Assembly (NCBI GenBank): GCA_028708585.1
Contig: JAQVYO010000036.1
Coordinates: 1-12,713 of the forward strand
Reading direction: 5' to 3'
From: Oscillospiraceae bacterium
GTDB taxonomy: Bacteria; Bacillota; Clostridia; Oscillospirales; Oscillospiraceae
Length of the DNA: 12,713 nt
The notes beneath the pieces are model-generated. The model saw nothing but the letters and a program-made list of their open reading frames with translations, did no database searches and was not told where the DNA came from. Each line of letters begins with the position of its first letter. The first letter of the stretch is position 1. Shown piece by piece: positions 1-6,897 of the stretch. A program made the position numbers and the translations under genes.

Positions 1-153
1 GGAAATGCTTTTAAACTGCGTCCGGTCCTCATATCTTTGCGGAAAATAGGAGATCAGGTCATAGACGGTTTGAATGCCCAGCTTGGAAAGCGTTTTCGCC
101 TTCTCTGCCCCAATTCCTTTGATAAAACGAACGCTGGATTCCAGCTGATTCAA
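1..153 (-). CDS. recG: ATP-dependent DNA helicase RecG, N-terminal fragment (partial at window edge)
   Basis: The minus strand reads into the window edge and encodes 51 residues. They include SSVRFIKGIGAEKAKTLSKL followed by LGIQTVYDLISYFPQRYEDR. This is the start of the RecG wedge region: a helix-hairpin-helix-like 'IKGIG..KA..L.KLGI.TV.DL' segment, then the 'YFP.RYEDR' motif typical of RecG. RecG remodels stalled replication forks and Holliday junctions; its helicase motifs lie outside the window. I chose a TTG start at 153-151 because an AAGGAG Shine-Dalgarno (167-162) lies 8 nt upstream. An in-frame GTG at 162-160 overlaps that Shine-Dalgarno and is less likely. The gene is divergent from pyc and has its own promoter at 187-215. 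The call rests on family resemblance of a short fragment, but the motif string is characteristic. Confidence 0.85.
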   Translation of the reverse strand, partial: MNQLESSVRFIKGIGAEKAKTLSKLGIQTVYDLISYFPQRYEDRTQFKSIS

Positions 154-186
154 CCCCTTCACTCCTTGGATGTTTTTTTCTTCCTC

Positions 187-215
187 ATATTACTATAGAA
201 AAAGAGAAAATGCAA
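187..215 (-). promoter_or_regulatory. Sigma-A-type promoter for recG
   Basis: On the minus strand there is TTGCAT (215-210), a 17-nt spacer, then TAATAT (192-187). Both boxes are close to consensus. Transcription would start near 180, giving a leader of about 27 nt that carries the AAGGAG ribosome binding site at 167-162 before the recG start at 153. Confidence 0.6.
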
Positions 216-394
216 AAGGGAAAGAAAGAAGGGGCTTTTTCCGATCGGCTGCCGGGTTCTGGAAGAGGGGAAGACAGACGGAATGCGCCGTTTTCATTTT
301 GGCAGGGAAGCTTTGTGCTTTTGAACAAGGGTTCATGAAAAAAGAAAGTTTATGCTGTATTACTTGCCAAAAAGCAAAAATCATAGGGAACGTG

Positions 395-423
395 TTGCAA
401 AAAAAACACCCACAGGATATAAT
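395..423 (+). promoter_or_regulatory. Promoter P1 for pyc
   Basis: TTGCAA (395-400), a 17-nt spacer and a perfect TATAAT (418-423) form a strong sigma-A-type promoter. Transcription would start near 430, leaving a leader of about 90 nt before the pyc start codon at 521. The cre-like site at 452-466 lies just downstream of this start. Confidence 0.65.
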
Positions 424-450
424 TAAACTGGATAAAGAATGTGATATTAT
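423..450 (+). promoter_or_regulatory. Possible second promoter P2 for pyc (extended -10)
   Basis: TATTAT at 445-450 is preceded by TG one base away (442-443), giving an extended -10 element. The best -35 is TTAAAC (423-428) with a 16-nt spacer and is weak. The start would fall near 457, inside the cre-like site. Less certain than P1. Confidence 0.35.
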
Positions 451-451
451 A

Positions 452-466
452 TAGAAAGCGCTGTCC
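452..466 (+). promoter_or_regulatory. cre-like CcpA operator upstream of pyc
   Basis: TAGAAAGCGCTGTCC matches the Firmicutes catabolite-responsive element consensus WTGNAANCGNWNNCW except at two positions: the second base and the last base. The central AANCG core is intact. It lies downstream of the P1 start and overlaps the expected P2 start. That is the classic location for repression by blocking elongation or initiation. That CcpA binds here is inference from sequence only. Confidence 0.4.
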
Positions 467-500
467 AAAGGAGAGGCAACTGTAGCGGCCTTATAAAAAA

Positions 501-508
501 GGAGGGAG
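501..508 (+). promoter_or_regulatory. pyc ribosome binding site with long spacing
   Basis: GGAGGGAG is the only good Shine-Dalgarno before pyc, yet GGAGG is 15 nt and GGGAG 12 nt from the ATG at 521. The usual spacing is about 5-9 nt. The T-rich spacer contains no ATG, GTG or TTG in frame. An in-frame ATT at 509 exists but is a very rare start codon. The ATG at 521 fits the family N-terminus. Confidence 0.55.
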
Positions 509-520
509 ATTTTTTCCAAT

Positions 521-3500
521 ATGGAACAAAAATTGTTTAAAAAAGTTCTAGCGGCTAACAGAAGTGAAATCGCCGTGCGTATTTTTCGCGCCTGTCATGA
601 TTTGGGCCTTCAGACCGTTGCAATGTATTCCAACGAGGATACATACAACACGTTCCGCATCCAGGCGGACGAATCCTATCTCATTGGGGAAAACAAGAGT
701 CCTCTGGGCGCTTATTTAGACATTGATCTGATTTTGGACCTGGCAAAACGCAGGGGAGTGGACGCAATCCATCCCGGATATGGATTCTTGTCGGAAAACG
801 CTGATTTTGCGAGAGCCTGCGAAGCGGAGGGCATTGTTTTCGTCGGGCCGCCTTCTCATGTGCTGGAACAGATGGGCGACAAGTTAAATGCCAAGAGCAT
901 TGCACAAAAATGCGGCGTGCCCACCATTCCCGGAACCAAAGAGCCACTGAAAAGCAGGGAAGAGGCACTGGAAAAAGCCGTCAGCTTTGGGTTCCCTGTC
1001 ATTTTAAAGGCGGCGGCCGGCGGCGGCGGCAGGGGCATGCGCCTTTGCAACTCCGCCGAGGAAGTAGAGCCGGCGTTTGACCTGGTCAAAAGCGAAGCGA
1101 AAAAAGCATTTGGAAACGACGATATTTTTATTGAAAAGTTTCTGGTGGAGCCGAAGCATGTAGAAGTGCAGATTTTAGCCGATCAATACGGGAATGTCCT
1201 GCATCTGTACGAACGAGACTGCTCCTTGCAGCGCCGGTATCAGAAGGTGGTCGAATTTGCTCCTGCTTTCTCAGTTCCCCAGGAAGTTAGGAACCGCCTT
1301 TATGAGGATGCGGTAAAGATTGCGAAGTCGGTTGGCTATGTCAATGCGGGCACGATTGAGTTCTTGGTGGATAAAAGCGGTAACCACTATTTCATTGAGA
1401 TGAATCCCCGGATTCAGGTGGAGCATACCGTTACCGAAATGATCACCGGCGTAGATTTGGTGCGCACCCAGATTTTGATTGCGGAAGGATATGCCCTCGA
1501 CAGCCCGGAGATTGGCCTTGCGCGGCAGGAGGATGTGCCGATGAACGGTTATGCCATCCAGTGCCGCGTGACCACGGAAGATCCCGCCAACAATTTTGCA
1601 CCCGACACCGGCAAGATTACTGCCTACCGGTCCAGCGGCGGATTCGGCGTCCGCCTGGACAGCGCCAACACAGCCGTGGGCGCTGTCATTTCCCCTTATT
1701 ATGACAGCCTGTTGGTGAAAGTTACCACTTGGGACCGGACCTTTGAATCGGTGTGCAGCAAAGCGGCCCGGGCGCTCAAAGAGATGCACATCCGCGGCGT
1801 AAAAACCAATATTGCGTTTTTGGATAACATTTTGCAGCATCCTGCTTTCCGGGCGGGCGCCTGCCATACCAAGTTTATTGATAACACCCCGGAGCTTTTT
1901 GAGATCACCGAATCCAAGGACCGCGCCACGAAGATGCTCAGGTACATCGCCAACATTGTGGTGAAGGAACCCAGCGGCATGCATAAGCTCTATGAAACGC
2001 CGCGATTCCCGCCGGTAAAAGGAAACCCGCGGCCCGGCCTCAAGCAGCTGTTGGACAAAGAAGGCCCCGACGCGGTCAAAAAATGGGTGATGGACCAGAA
2101 AAAGCTTTTGGTCTGCGACACCACTTTCCGGGATGCGCATCAGTCTTTGCTGGCAACGAGAGTGCGTACCCGGGATATTTTGAAATGTATGGAAAGCACC
2201 TCGGAAATTCTGGCCGATGCGTTTTCCTTTGAAATGTGGGGCGGCGCCACCTTTGACGTGGCTTACCGGTTCCTGCACGAAGATCCTTGGGAGCGGCTGG
2301 ACTTGATTCGGGAAAAAGTGCCCAATGTGCTCCTGCAGATGCTGCTGCGGGGCGCCAATGCCGTGGGCTACACCAACTATCCCGATAACTTAATTCGCGA
2401 ATTCATCCGCGAATCCGCCCGCAGCGGAATTGACGTGTTCCGTATTTTCGACTCCCTCAACTGGATCCCCGGCATGGAAGTCGCGATGGATGAAGTGCTG
2501 AACAGCGGCAAGATCTGCGAAGCCGCCATCTGCTACACCGGTGACATTTTGGATCCTAAGCGGGACAAATATACGCTGAAATATTATGTGGATATGGCCA
2601 AGGAGCTGGAACGCCGCGGCGCTCACATTTTGGCCATTAAAGATATGTCTGGCCTCTTAAAGCCTTATGCGGCCAAACAACTGGTGAAGGCCTTGAAGGA
2701 AGAGATCGGCATCCCCGTCCAGCTGCACACCCATAATACCAGCGGCAACCAGGTCGCAACCTGCCTTTTAGCGGCGGAAGCCGGCGCGGATATTGCGGAC
2801 CTGGCCATTTCCAGCATGTCTTCGCTGACCAGCCAGCCCTCCATGAATGCCGTTGTGGCTGCCCTGCAGGGGCAGGAACGGGATACCGGCTTGGATCTGG
2901 ATCAACTTCAGCATCTGGCAGATTACTGGCAGGATGTAAGAGAACGGTATGATATTTTTGAATCCGGGCTTAAAAGCCCGGCCACCGATATCTACCGGTA
3001 CGAGATGCCTGGCGGACAGTATACCAACCTCAAGCCGCAGGTGGAGAGCCTGGGCCTGGGCCACAGATTCCAGGAAGTCAAAGAAAACTATAAAGTGGTC
3101 AACGATATGCTGGGCGATATCGTCAAGGTGACTCCTTCTTCCAAGATGGTGGGCGACCTTGCCATCTTTATGACTCAGAACAATCTGACCCCTGAGAACA
3201 TTGTGGAGCACGGCGAAGCTTTGGCATTCCCCGACTCTGCGGTTACCTATTTCAAGGGCATGATGGGCCAGCCCTCCTGGGGCTTTCCCAAAGAGTTGCA
3301 GCGGGTGGTTCTGAAGGGGGAAAAACCTCTGACTGGAAGACCCGGCGAGGAATTGCCGCCGGTTGATTTTGAAGAGATGCGGAAACGAGTGGAGAAAATC
3401 CAGCCCAAGGCCAGCTGGCGCGATATTCTCAGTTATTGCCTCTATCCCAAGGTGATGGAGGACTACTTCAAAAGCCGCCGGGAATATGGGTATATTACCA

Positions 3501-3943
3501 GTCTGGGAAGCCATGTGTTCTTCCATGGTTTGGCTTTGGGAGAGACCAATAAAGTCAATATTGAAGACGGCAAGACTTTGATTATCAAATATCTGGGTCT
3601 TGGAGATCTCAACGAGGATGGCACCAGGAATGTTCACTTTGAACTCAATGGTATCCGCCGGGAGGTTGCCGTCCCGGATGCTGCCTCAGCCGGCTCCATT
3701 AAGCAGGTGCCGATGGTAGACCCGGAGGATAAGAGCCAGATCGGCGCTTCCATCCCCGGGGCGGTCAGCAAGATCAAGGTGAAGATAGGGGATACGGTGG
3801 AGCCGAACCAGGTGGTTGCGGTGATTGAGGCCATGAAGATGGAAACTTCCGTAATGTCCCGGTTGGCCGGTGTGGTGGATCAAATACATGTCAGCGAAGG
3901 CGACACCGTTAAGGGTGGTCAGTTGCTGATTACCATTAAATAA
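521..3943 (+). CDS. pyc: Pyruvate carboxylase (biotin-dependent, single-chain)
   Basis: Makes oxaloacetate from pyruvate, bicarbonate and ATP in the cytoplasm, the main anaplerotic reaction. It normally works as a homotetramer. The 1140 residues are full family length with all domains in order. The biotin carboxylase domain (about 6-455) begins KKVLAANRSEIAVRIFRA and has the glycine-rich ATP loop (167-173), CSLQRRYQKVVE (C234, K242) and EMNPRIQVEH (E293, N295, R297). The carboxyltransferase domain (about 530-800) has DTTFRDAHQS (metal-ligand D538), IKDMSG with the lysine expected to be carboxylated (K707), and HTH ligands H736 and H738. The conserved T of VTPSSK is T871. The C-terminal carrier domain has EAMKMET, with biotinylation at K1106. 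No frameshift or missing catalytic residue is visible. It appears to be transcribed alone. Biotin protein ligase, needed to activate it, is not in the window. The cre-like site suggests carbon-source control. Confidence 0.97.
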   Translation: MEQKLFKKVLAANRSEIAVRIFRACHDLGLQTVAMYSNEDTYNTFRIQADESYLIGENKSPLGAYLDIDLILDLAKRRGVDAIHPGYGFLSENADFARACEAEGIVFVGPPSHVLEQMGDKLNAKSIAQKCGVPTIPGTKEPLKSREEALEKAVSFGFPVILKAAAGGGGRGMRLCNSAEEVEPAFDLVKSEAKKAFGNDDIFIEKFLVEPKHVEVQILADQYGNVLHLYERDCSLQRRYQKVVEFAPAFSVPQEVRNRLYEDAVKIAKSVGYVNAGTIEFLVDKSGNHYFIEMNPRIQVEHTVTEMITGVDLVRTQILIAEGYALDSPEIGLARQEDVPMNGYAIQCRVTTEDPANNFAPDTGKITAYRSSGGFGVRLDSANTAVGAVISPYYDSLLVKVTTWDRTFESVCSKAARALKEMHIRGVKTNIAFLDNILQHPAFRAGACHTKFIDNTPELFEITESKDRATKMLRYIANIVVKEPSGMHKLYETPRFPPVKGNPRPGLKQLLDKEGPDAVKKWVMDQKKLLVCDTTFRDAHQSLLATRVRTRDILKCMESTSEILADAFSFEMWGGATFDVAYRFLHEDPWERLDLIREKVPNVLLQMLLRGANAVGYTNYPDNLIREFIRESARSGIDVFRIFDSLNWIPGMEVAMDEVLNSGKICEAAICYTGDILDPKRDKYTLKYYVDMAKELERRGAHILAIKDMSGLLKPYAAKQLVKALKEEIGIPVQLHTHNTSGNQVATCLLAAEAGADIADLAISSMSSLTSQPSMNAVVAALQGQERDTGLDLDQLQHLADYWQDVRERYDIFESGLKSPATDIYRYEMPGGQYTNLKPQVESLGLGHRFQEVKENYKVVNDMLGDIVKVTPSSKMVGDLAIFMTQNNLTPENIVEHGEALAFPDSAVTYFKGMMGQPSWGFPKELQRVVLKGEKPLTGRPGEELPPVDFEEMRKRVEKIQPKASWRDILSYCLYPKVMEDYFKSRREYGYITSLGSHVFFHGLALGETNKVNIEDGKTLIIKYLGLGDLNEDGTRNVHFELNGIRREVAVPDAASAGSIKQVPMVDPEDKSQIGASIPGAVSKIKVKIGDTVEPNQVVAVIEAMKMETSVMSRLAGVVDQIHVSEGDTVKGGQLLITIK

Positions 3944-3985
3944 TTGCGCGCCTTCAAGATATAATGGCATCCCATGATTCATAAA

Positions 3986-4114
3986 ATGAACGAGAGCCTG
4001 AAACCGGCTGCTTTGGCGGTCGATTTCAGGCTCCCGGTTTGTGGTGAGGAGAAAAACAATTTTGTTTCTTCCGGCGGCTTGAATGGGATGAGCCGGAGGG
4101 TGCATATAGTTCAT
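3986..4114 (+). repeat. Structured inverted-repeat cluster, candidate RNA element or atypical terminator
   Basis: GAGCCTGAAA (3994-4003) and TTTCAGGCTC (4024-4033) form a perfect 10-bp stem. It can continue with CCG/CGG (4004-4006 with 4017-4019) beyond a 4-nt bulge. A competing pairing exists between AAACCGG (4001-4007) and CCGGTTT (4034-4040). A second stem pairs CTTCCGGC (4068-4075) with GCCGGAGG (4092-4099), 8 bp with one G-T pair. ATGAAC (3986-3991) and GTTCAT (4109-4114) could close both hairpins into one domain. A run of six T follows at 4123-4128. The first hairpin has no adjacent T-tract, so it is not a standard terminator. I do not recognise a known RNA family, and whether this is transcribed as a functional RNA is unknown. 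Confidence 0.35.
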
Positions 4115-4166
4115 AGAAAAGATTTTTTGACAGAGAGCACGCGCATTGCGTCAAAGGAAGTTCCGG

Positions 4167-4195
4167 TTGAGCTTTTGCGCAAAATATGTTATAAT
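4167..4195 (+). promoter_or_regulatory. Promoter for ddl-murF
   Basis: TTGAGC (4167-4172), a 17-nt spacer and a perfect TATAAT (4190-4195), with TG one base upstream (4187-4188), make an extended -10 promoter. The start would be near 4202, giving a leader of about 80 nt before ddl at 4283. Confidence 0.65.
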
Positions 4196-4204
4196 CATCC
4201 ATTA

Positions 4205-4225
4205 TCATGCGCTTATTATGCATGA
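4205..4225. repeat. Inverted repeat at the ddl transcript start
   Basis: TCATGC (4205-4210) and GCATGA (4220-4225) are perfect complements around a 9-nt AT-rich centre, placed about +4 to +24 relative to the predicted ddl start. It could be an operator dyad or a weak 5' hairpin, or chance. No regulator can be named. Confidence 0.25.
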
Positions 4226-4282
4226 CTTGTTACTCGTTGAAACGGACTGTCCTTATCTTGGCAGGAAAGGAATCGTGTATTT

Positions 4283-5338
4283 ATGAAAATTGTTGTCTTG
4301 GCCGGCGGGATCAGCACCGAGAGGAATGTGTCTTTGTCTACGGGGGCGCTGGTCTGCCGGACGCTTCGGGAGCATGGGCACCGCGCTGTGCTGGCGGACG
4401 CTTTTTTGGGACTGGAAGAAACGGATTTGCAGAGGCTGTTTGATACCCTGCCGCCCCTTCCGGGGGGGACAATCGAGGCGGCTGCGCCGGATCTGGATCA
4501 GATACGTGCATTGCGGGAGGACGGCGGGAAGAACTTTTTCGGTCCGGGTGTGCTTGCCCTTTGCGCCATGGCCGACTTGGTCTTTATCGCTCTTCACGGA
4601 CAGTGTGGGGAGGATGGGAAACTGCAAGCTGCGTTTGACCTGATGGGCATTCCCTATACCGGGTCGGGTTATTTGGGTTCCGCCATTGCCATGGATAAGG
4701 GCTTGACCAAGCGGCTTGCCGCCGCCGGCGGGGTGAAAACGCCCGCCTGGCGCACGTTTACTTACGGCGAAAACGATATTGAAGGGCTGGCTTCCGAAAC
4801 CGCCTTGCCTTGCGCCGTCAAAATTCCGGGCGGTGGTTCCAGCATTGGCGTTTATCTTCCTCATACGCGTCCGGATCTGGTTGCCGCGCTGAAAGAGGCG
4901 CTGCAATTTGGGAATCAAGTGATTTTGGAGCAGTATATCACAGGAAGAGAGTTTTCGTTGGGTGTTTTGGAGGATCGAAGTCTGCCTTCCATTGAAATTA
5001 TCCCCAAGGAAGGTTTTTACGATTATAGGAACAAATATCAGCCGGGGGCCACAACGGAAATCTGCCCGGCGGACATTCCGGCCGCGGCGGAAGAAAAAAT
5101 GAGAGCCGCTGCCCTTGCGGTACACCGAATTTTGGGGCTGAACGTCTACTCACGCTCCGATTTTATACTGGATGAATTGGACGAACCTTGGTTTTTGGAA
5201 GTAAATACACTGCCCGGCATGACGCCCACCAGCCTTCTACCTCAGGAAGCGGCTGTTGTAGGCATTTCCTATGGAGACCTTTGCGAATACATCATCAAGG
5301 CGTCTTTGAAACTGCGCGGAACGCCGGGGAAAGGATAG
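4283..5338 (+). CDS. ddl: D-alanine--D-alanine ligase
   Basis: Joins two D-alanines with ATP to make the D-Ala-D-Ala dipeptide for peptidoglycan precursors in the cytoplasm. The 351-residue ATP-grasp protein has the N-terminal GGISTERNVSLSTG motif (8-21; E13 matches the glutamate that holds the first D-Ala). It also has ALHGQCGEDG (103-112), AMDKGLTK (136-143) and the flexible GGGSSIGV loop (183-190). The FYDYRNKY loop (245-252) resembles D-Ala-D-Ala ligases, and the metal site comprises D293 in SRSDF plus E306 and N308 in EVNTLPGMT. The tyrosine-rich loop argues for D-Ala rather than D-lactate as second substrate, but that is inference. The start ATG follows a GGAAAGGA-type ribosome binding site. 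murF begins 6 nt after the stop, so the two genes that make and use the dipeptide form an operon. No van-type resistance gene is nearby. Confidence 0.95.
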   Translation: MKIVVLAGGISTERNVSLSTGALVCRTLREHGHRAVLADAFLGLEETDLQRLFDTLPPLPGGTIEAAAPDLDQIRALREDGGKNFFGPGVLALCAMADLVFIALHGQCGEDGKLQAAFDLMGIPYTGSGYLGSAIAMDKGLTKRLAAAGGVKTPAWRTFTYGENDIEGLASETALPCAVKIPGGGSSIGVYLPHTRPDLVAALKEALQFGNQVILEQYITGREFSLGVLEDRSLPSIEIIPKEGFYDYRNKYQPGATTEICPADIPAAAEEKMRAAALAVHRILGLNVYSRSDFILDELDEPWFLEVNTLPGMTPTSLLPQEAAVVGISYGDLCEYIIKASLKLRGTPGKG

Positions 5339-5344
5339 AAGAAC

Positions 5345-6742
5345 ATGGAACCGGTCACCATCGGAGAGATATTAAACGCTGTAAAGGGGCGCCTCCTGGG
5401 CGACTTTTCAGACCTGGACGCCACCGTTTCCAAAGTGAATACGGACAGCCGGAACATCCACCCCGGCGCCCTTTTTGTACCGCTCATCGGAGAACGATTT
5501 GATGGGCACGCATTTATTGAGGACGCATTGGAGGCCGGCGCGGCAGGCGTCTTTACCGCTCGGGAACGGGACCGATATCTGCCCGGAAAATTTTATATTC
5601 AGGTGAGCAACACCCAGCGGGCGCTGCGGGATCTGGCAAGCTACTACAGGCAGAAGTTTAAGATCCGCTATATCGGCGTCACCGGAAGCGTTGGAAAAAC
5701 CACCACCAAGGATATGTTGGCCGCCGTGCTTGGAGTTAAATATAAAGTGCTGAAGACGGAAGGGAATTTCAACAATGAGGTTGGTCTTCCTTTGACCCTT
5801 TTGAAGCTGAATTCCTCCCACCAATGCGCCATTCTGGAAATGGGCATGAGCAGTTTGGGGGAGATCGATTATCTCAGTAAAATTGTGGAGCCGGATGTGG
5901 CGGTGATTACGAATATCGGGGATTCGCACATCGAGTTTCTTGGCAGCAGAGAAAATATTTTTAAGGCAAAGTGTGAAATTTTCAACCATATGAGGCCTGG
6001 CGGCCTTGCCATCTTAAATGGCGACGACCTGTTGCTGCGCTCCTTGGAGGGTGCGCTTTCCATGGAAACCATCTGGTGTGGAAAAGGCGAGAGAAACGCC
6101 TACCGGGCGCTGAATATTCAAAACGATGGGAAAAGCCACACGTTCTGCACGATTGAGACGCCCCATATGAAGGACAACGTCCAGATCCCCGCCTTGGGCG
6201 ACCATATGATTTATCCGGTGCTGATGGCTGCGGCGGCGGGCGAGTATTTCGGGATGACCACGGAAGAAATCCTTCAGGGTATTTCGGATTTTTCTCCCAC
6301 CAAAATGCGGATGAACATCCTGCACCGGGCGGACAACATTACTATCCTGGATGATGTTTACAATGCCAATCCTCAATCCATGCGCGCGGCGGTAGAAGTC
6401 TTGTCTCAGACCCGGGGAAAGCATAAGATTGCCGTTTTGGGGGATATGTTTGAGCTGGGTGCTCTGGCCCCCGCTCTTCACAGAGGAATCGGAGAATATT
6501 TGGGCAAAAAGGAAATTGACTGCCTTGTGGCTGCGGGGCCTTTGGCAAAGCATATTTATGACGCGGCGCTGGATGCGGGCGTTCCGCAAGCTTATTATTG
6601 TGCAACCAAGGAAGAGGCGCTGCCCATTTTGGAGCGTCTGCTGCAAAAAGACAGTACCTTTTTGGTCAAGGCTTCCAGGGGAATGGCCTTTGAAGTTCTC
6701 ATTTCCCGTTTGAAGGAACTTACCGCTCCCGCGAAGCCATAA
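5345..6742 (+). CDS. murF: UDP-N-acetylmuramoyl-tripeptide--D-alanyl-D-alanine ligase
   Basis: Adds D-Ala-D-Ala to UDP-MurNAc-tripeptide with ATP, the last cytoplasmic step in building the pentapeptide precursor. The 465-residue length is usual for MurF. The N-terminal substrate domain has VNTDSRNIHPGALFVPLIGE (31-50). The central Mur ligase domain has the P-loop GVTGSVGKTTTKD (111-123), NFNNEVGLPLTLL (141-153), LEMGMSSLGEI (164-174) and ITNIGDSHIEFLG (188-200). The KAKCE segment at 207-211 carries the lysine that is carbamylated in this family. The C-terminal domain has DDVYNANPQSM (336-346) and VLGDMFELG (364-372). The start is 6 nt after the ddl stop, with an AAAGGA ribosome binding site inside the end of ddl, so translation is probably coupled. 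The gene sits with ddl rather than in a large division and cell-wall cluster. A strong hairpin terminator follows. Confidence 0.96.
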   Translation: MEPVTIGEILNAVKGRLLGDFSDLDATVSKVNTDSRNIHPGALFVPLIGERFDGHAFIEDALEAGAAGVFTARERDRYLPGKFYIQVSNTQRALRDLASYYRQKFKIRYIGVTGSVGKTTTKDMLAAVLGVKYKVLKTEGNFNNEVGLPLTLLKLNSSHQCAILEMGMSSLGEIDYLSKIVEPDVAVITNIGDSHIEFLGSRENIFKAKCEIFNHMRPGGLAILNGDDLLLRSLEGALSMETIWCGKGERNAYRALNIQNDGKSHTFCTIETPHMKDNVQIPALGDHMIYPVLMAAAAGEYFGMTTEEILQGISDFSPTKMRMNILHRADNITILDDVYNANPQSMRAAVEVLSQTRGKHKIAVLGDMFELGALAPALHRGIGEYLGKKEIDCLVAAGPLAKHIYDAALDAGVPQAYYCATKEEALPILERLLQKDSTFLVKASRGMAFEVLISRLKELTAPAKP

Positions 6743-6771
6743 GCACTTTGACCTTTGGGGTAAAACGCTGC

Positions 6772-6812
6772 AAAAAACCGGCCGAAGCCTCTCAGGGCCG
6801 GCCGGTTTTTAT
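6772..6812. terminator. Bidirectional intrinsic terminator between murF and mtnA
   Basis: AAAAACCGGCC (6773-6783) pairs perfectly with GGCCGGTTTTT (6800-6810), an 11-bp stem with A-tract and T-tract on opposite sides. GGCCGG at 6796-6801 offers a slightly shifted alternative. It therefore works in both directions and fits the convergent arrangement, ending murF on the plus strand and mtnA on the minus strand. Confidence 0.9.
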
Positions 6813-6897
6813 ATAGAAGTCGGGTTGGGCGCAAAACCGATGCAAAACGATCTGCCGGCAAGGGTTTCTGAACGCCGTTTTCTACAAGAGCGCTTGC

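Larger units (their letters stand above)
154..520. other. Divergent recG/pyc intergenic region (367 nt), no gene
   Basis: This gap holds the recG promoter near its left end, two candidate pyc promoters and a cre-like site near its right end, and the pyc ribosome binding site. The middle stretch, about 216-394, shows no gene I can support. Open frames of 94 and 108 codons cross it on opposite strands, but their products are low-complexity and basic and neither resembles a known family. A short dyad TGAAC-AAGG-GTTCA at 322-335 is present, of unknown meaning. Confidence 0.6.
3944..4282. other. pyc-ddl intergenic region (339 nt), no gene
   Basis: The gap contains a structured segment at 3986-4114, the ddl promoter at 4167-4195 and a small inverted repeat at 4205-4225. 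A perfect TATAAT stands at 3960-3965, just after the pyc stop, but its only -35 partner is a poor TTAAAT (3936-3941, 18-nt spacer). An 83-codon frame from 3974 has no ribosome binding site and no recognisable product, so I do not call it. No intrinsic terminator with a T-tract follows pyc directly, so some read-through into ddl-murF is possible. Confidence 0.6.

Noticed and set aside
322..335. Dyad TGAAC-AAGG-GTTCA as an operator upstream of pyc
   Set aside because: A 5-bp arm dyad is common by chance, it lies about 60 nt upstream of the -35 box, and it does not fit the Rex or other consensus sites I know.
170..454. A 94-codon plus-strand frame and an overlapping 108-codon minus-strand frame (193-519) in the recG-pyc gap
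   Set aside because: Neither has a convincing ribosome binding site or family resemblance. Both cross the promoters, and the composition looks like translated non-coding DNA.
3960..3965. Perfect TATAAT right after the pyc stop as the promoter of a small RNA
   Set aside because: The best -35 partner is TTAAAT at 18 nt spacing, so alone it is weak evidence. I kept it only as a remark in the gap description.
4127..4132. Perfect TTGACA as a -35 box
   Set aside because: The sequence 17 nt downstream is GTCAAA, not a -10 element. The TTGAGC/TATAAT pair further on is the better promoter.
3974..4225. An 83-codon frame in the pyc-ddl gap
   Set aside because: No Shine-Dalgarno, no recognisable product, and it runs across the inverted repeats and the ddl promoter.
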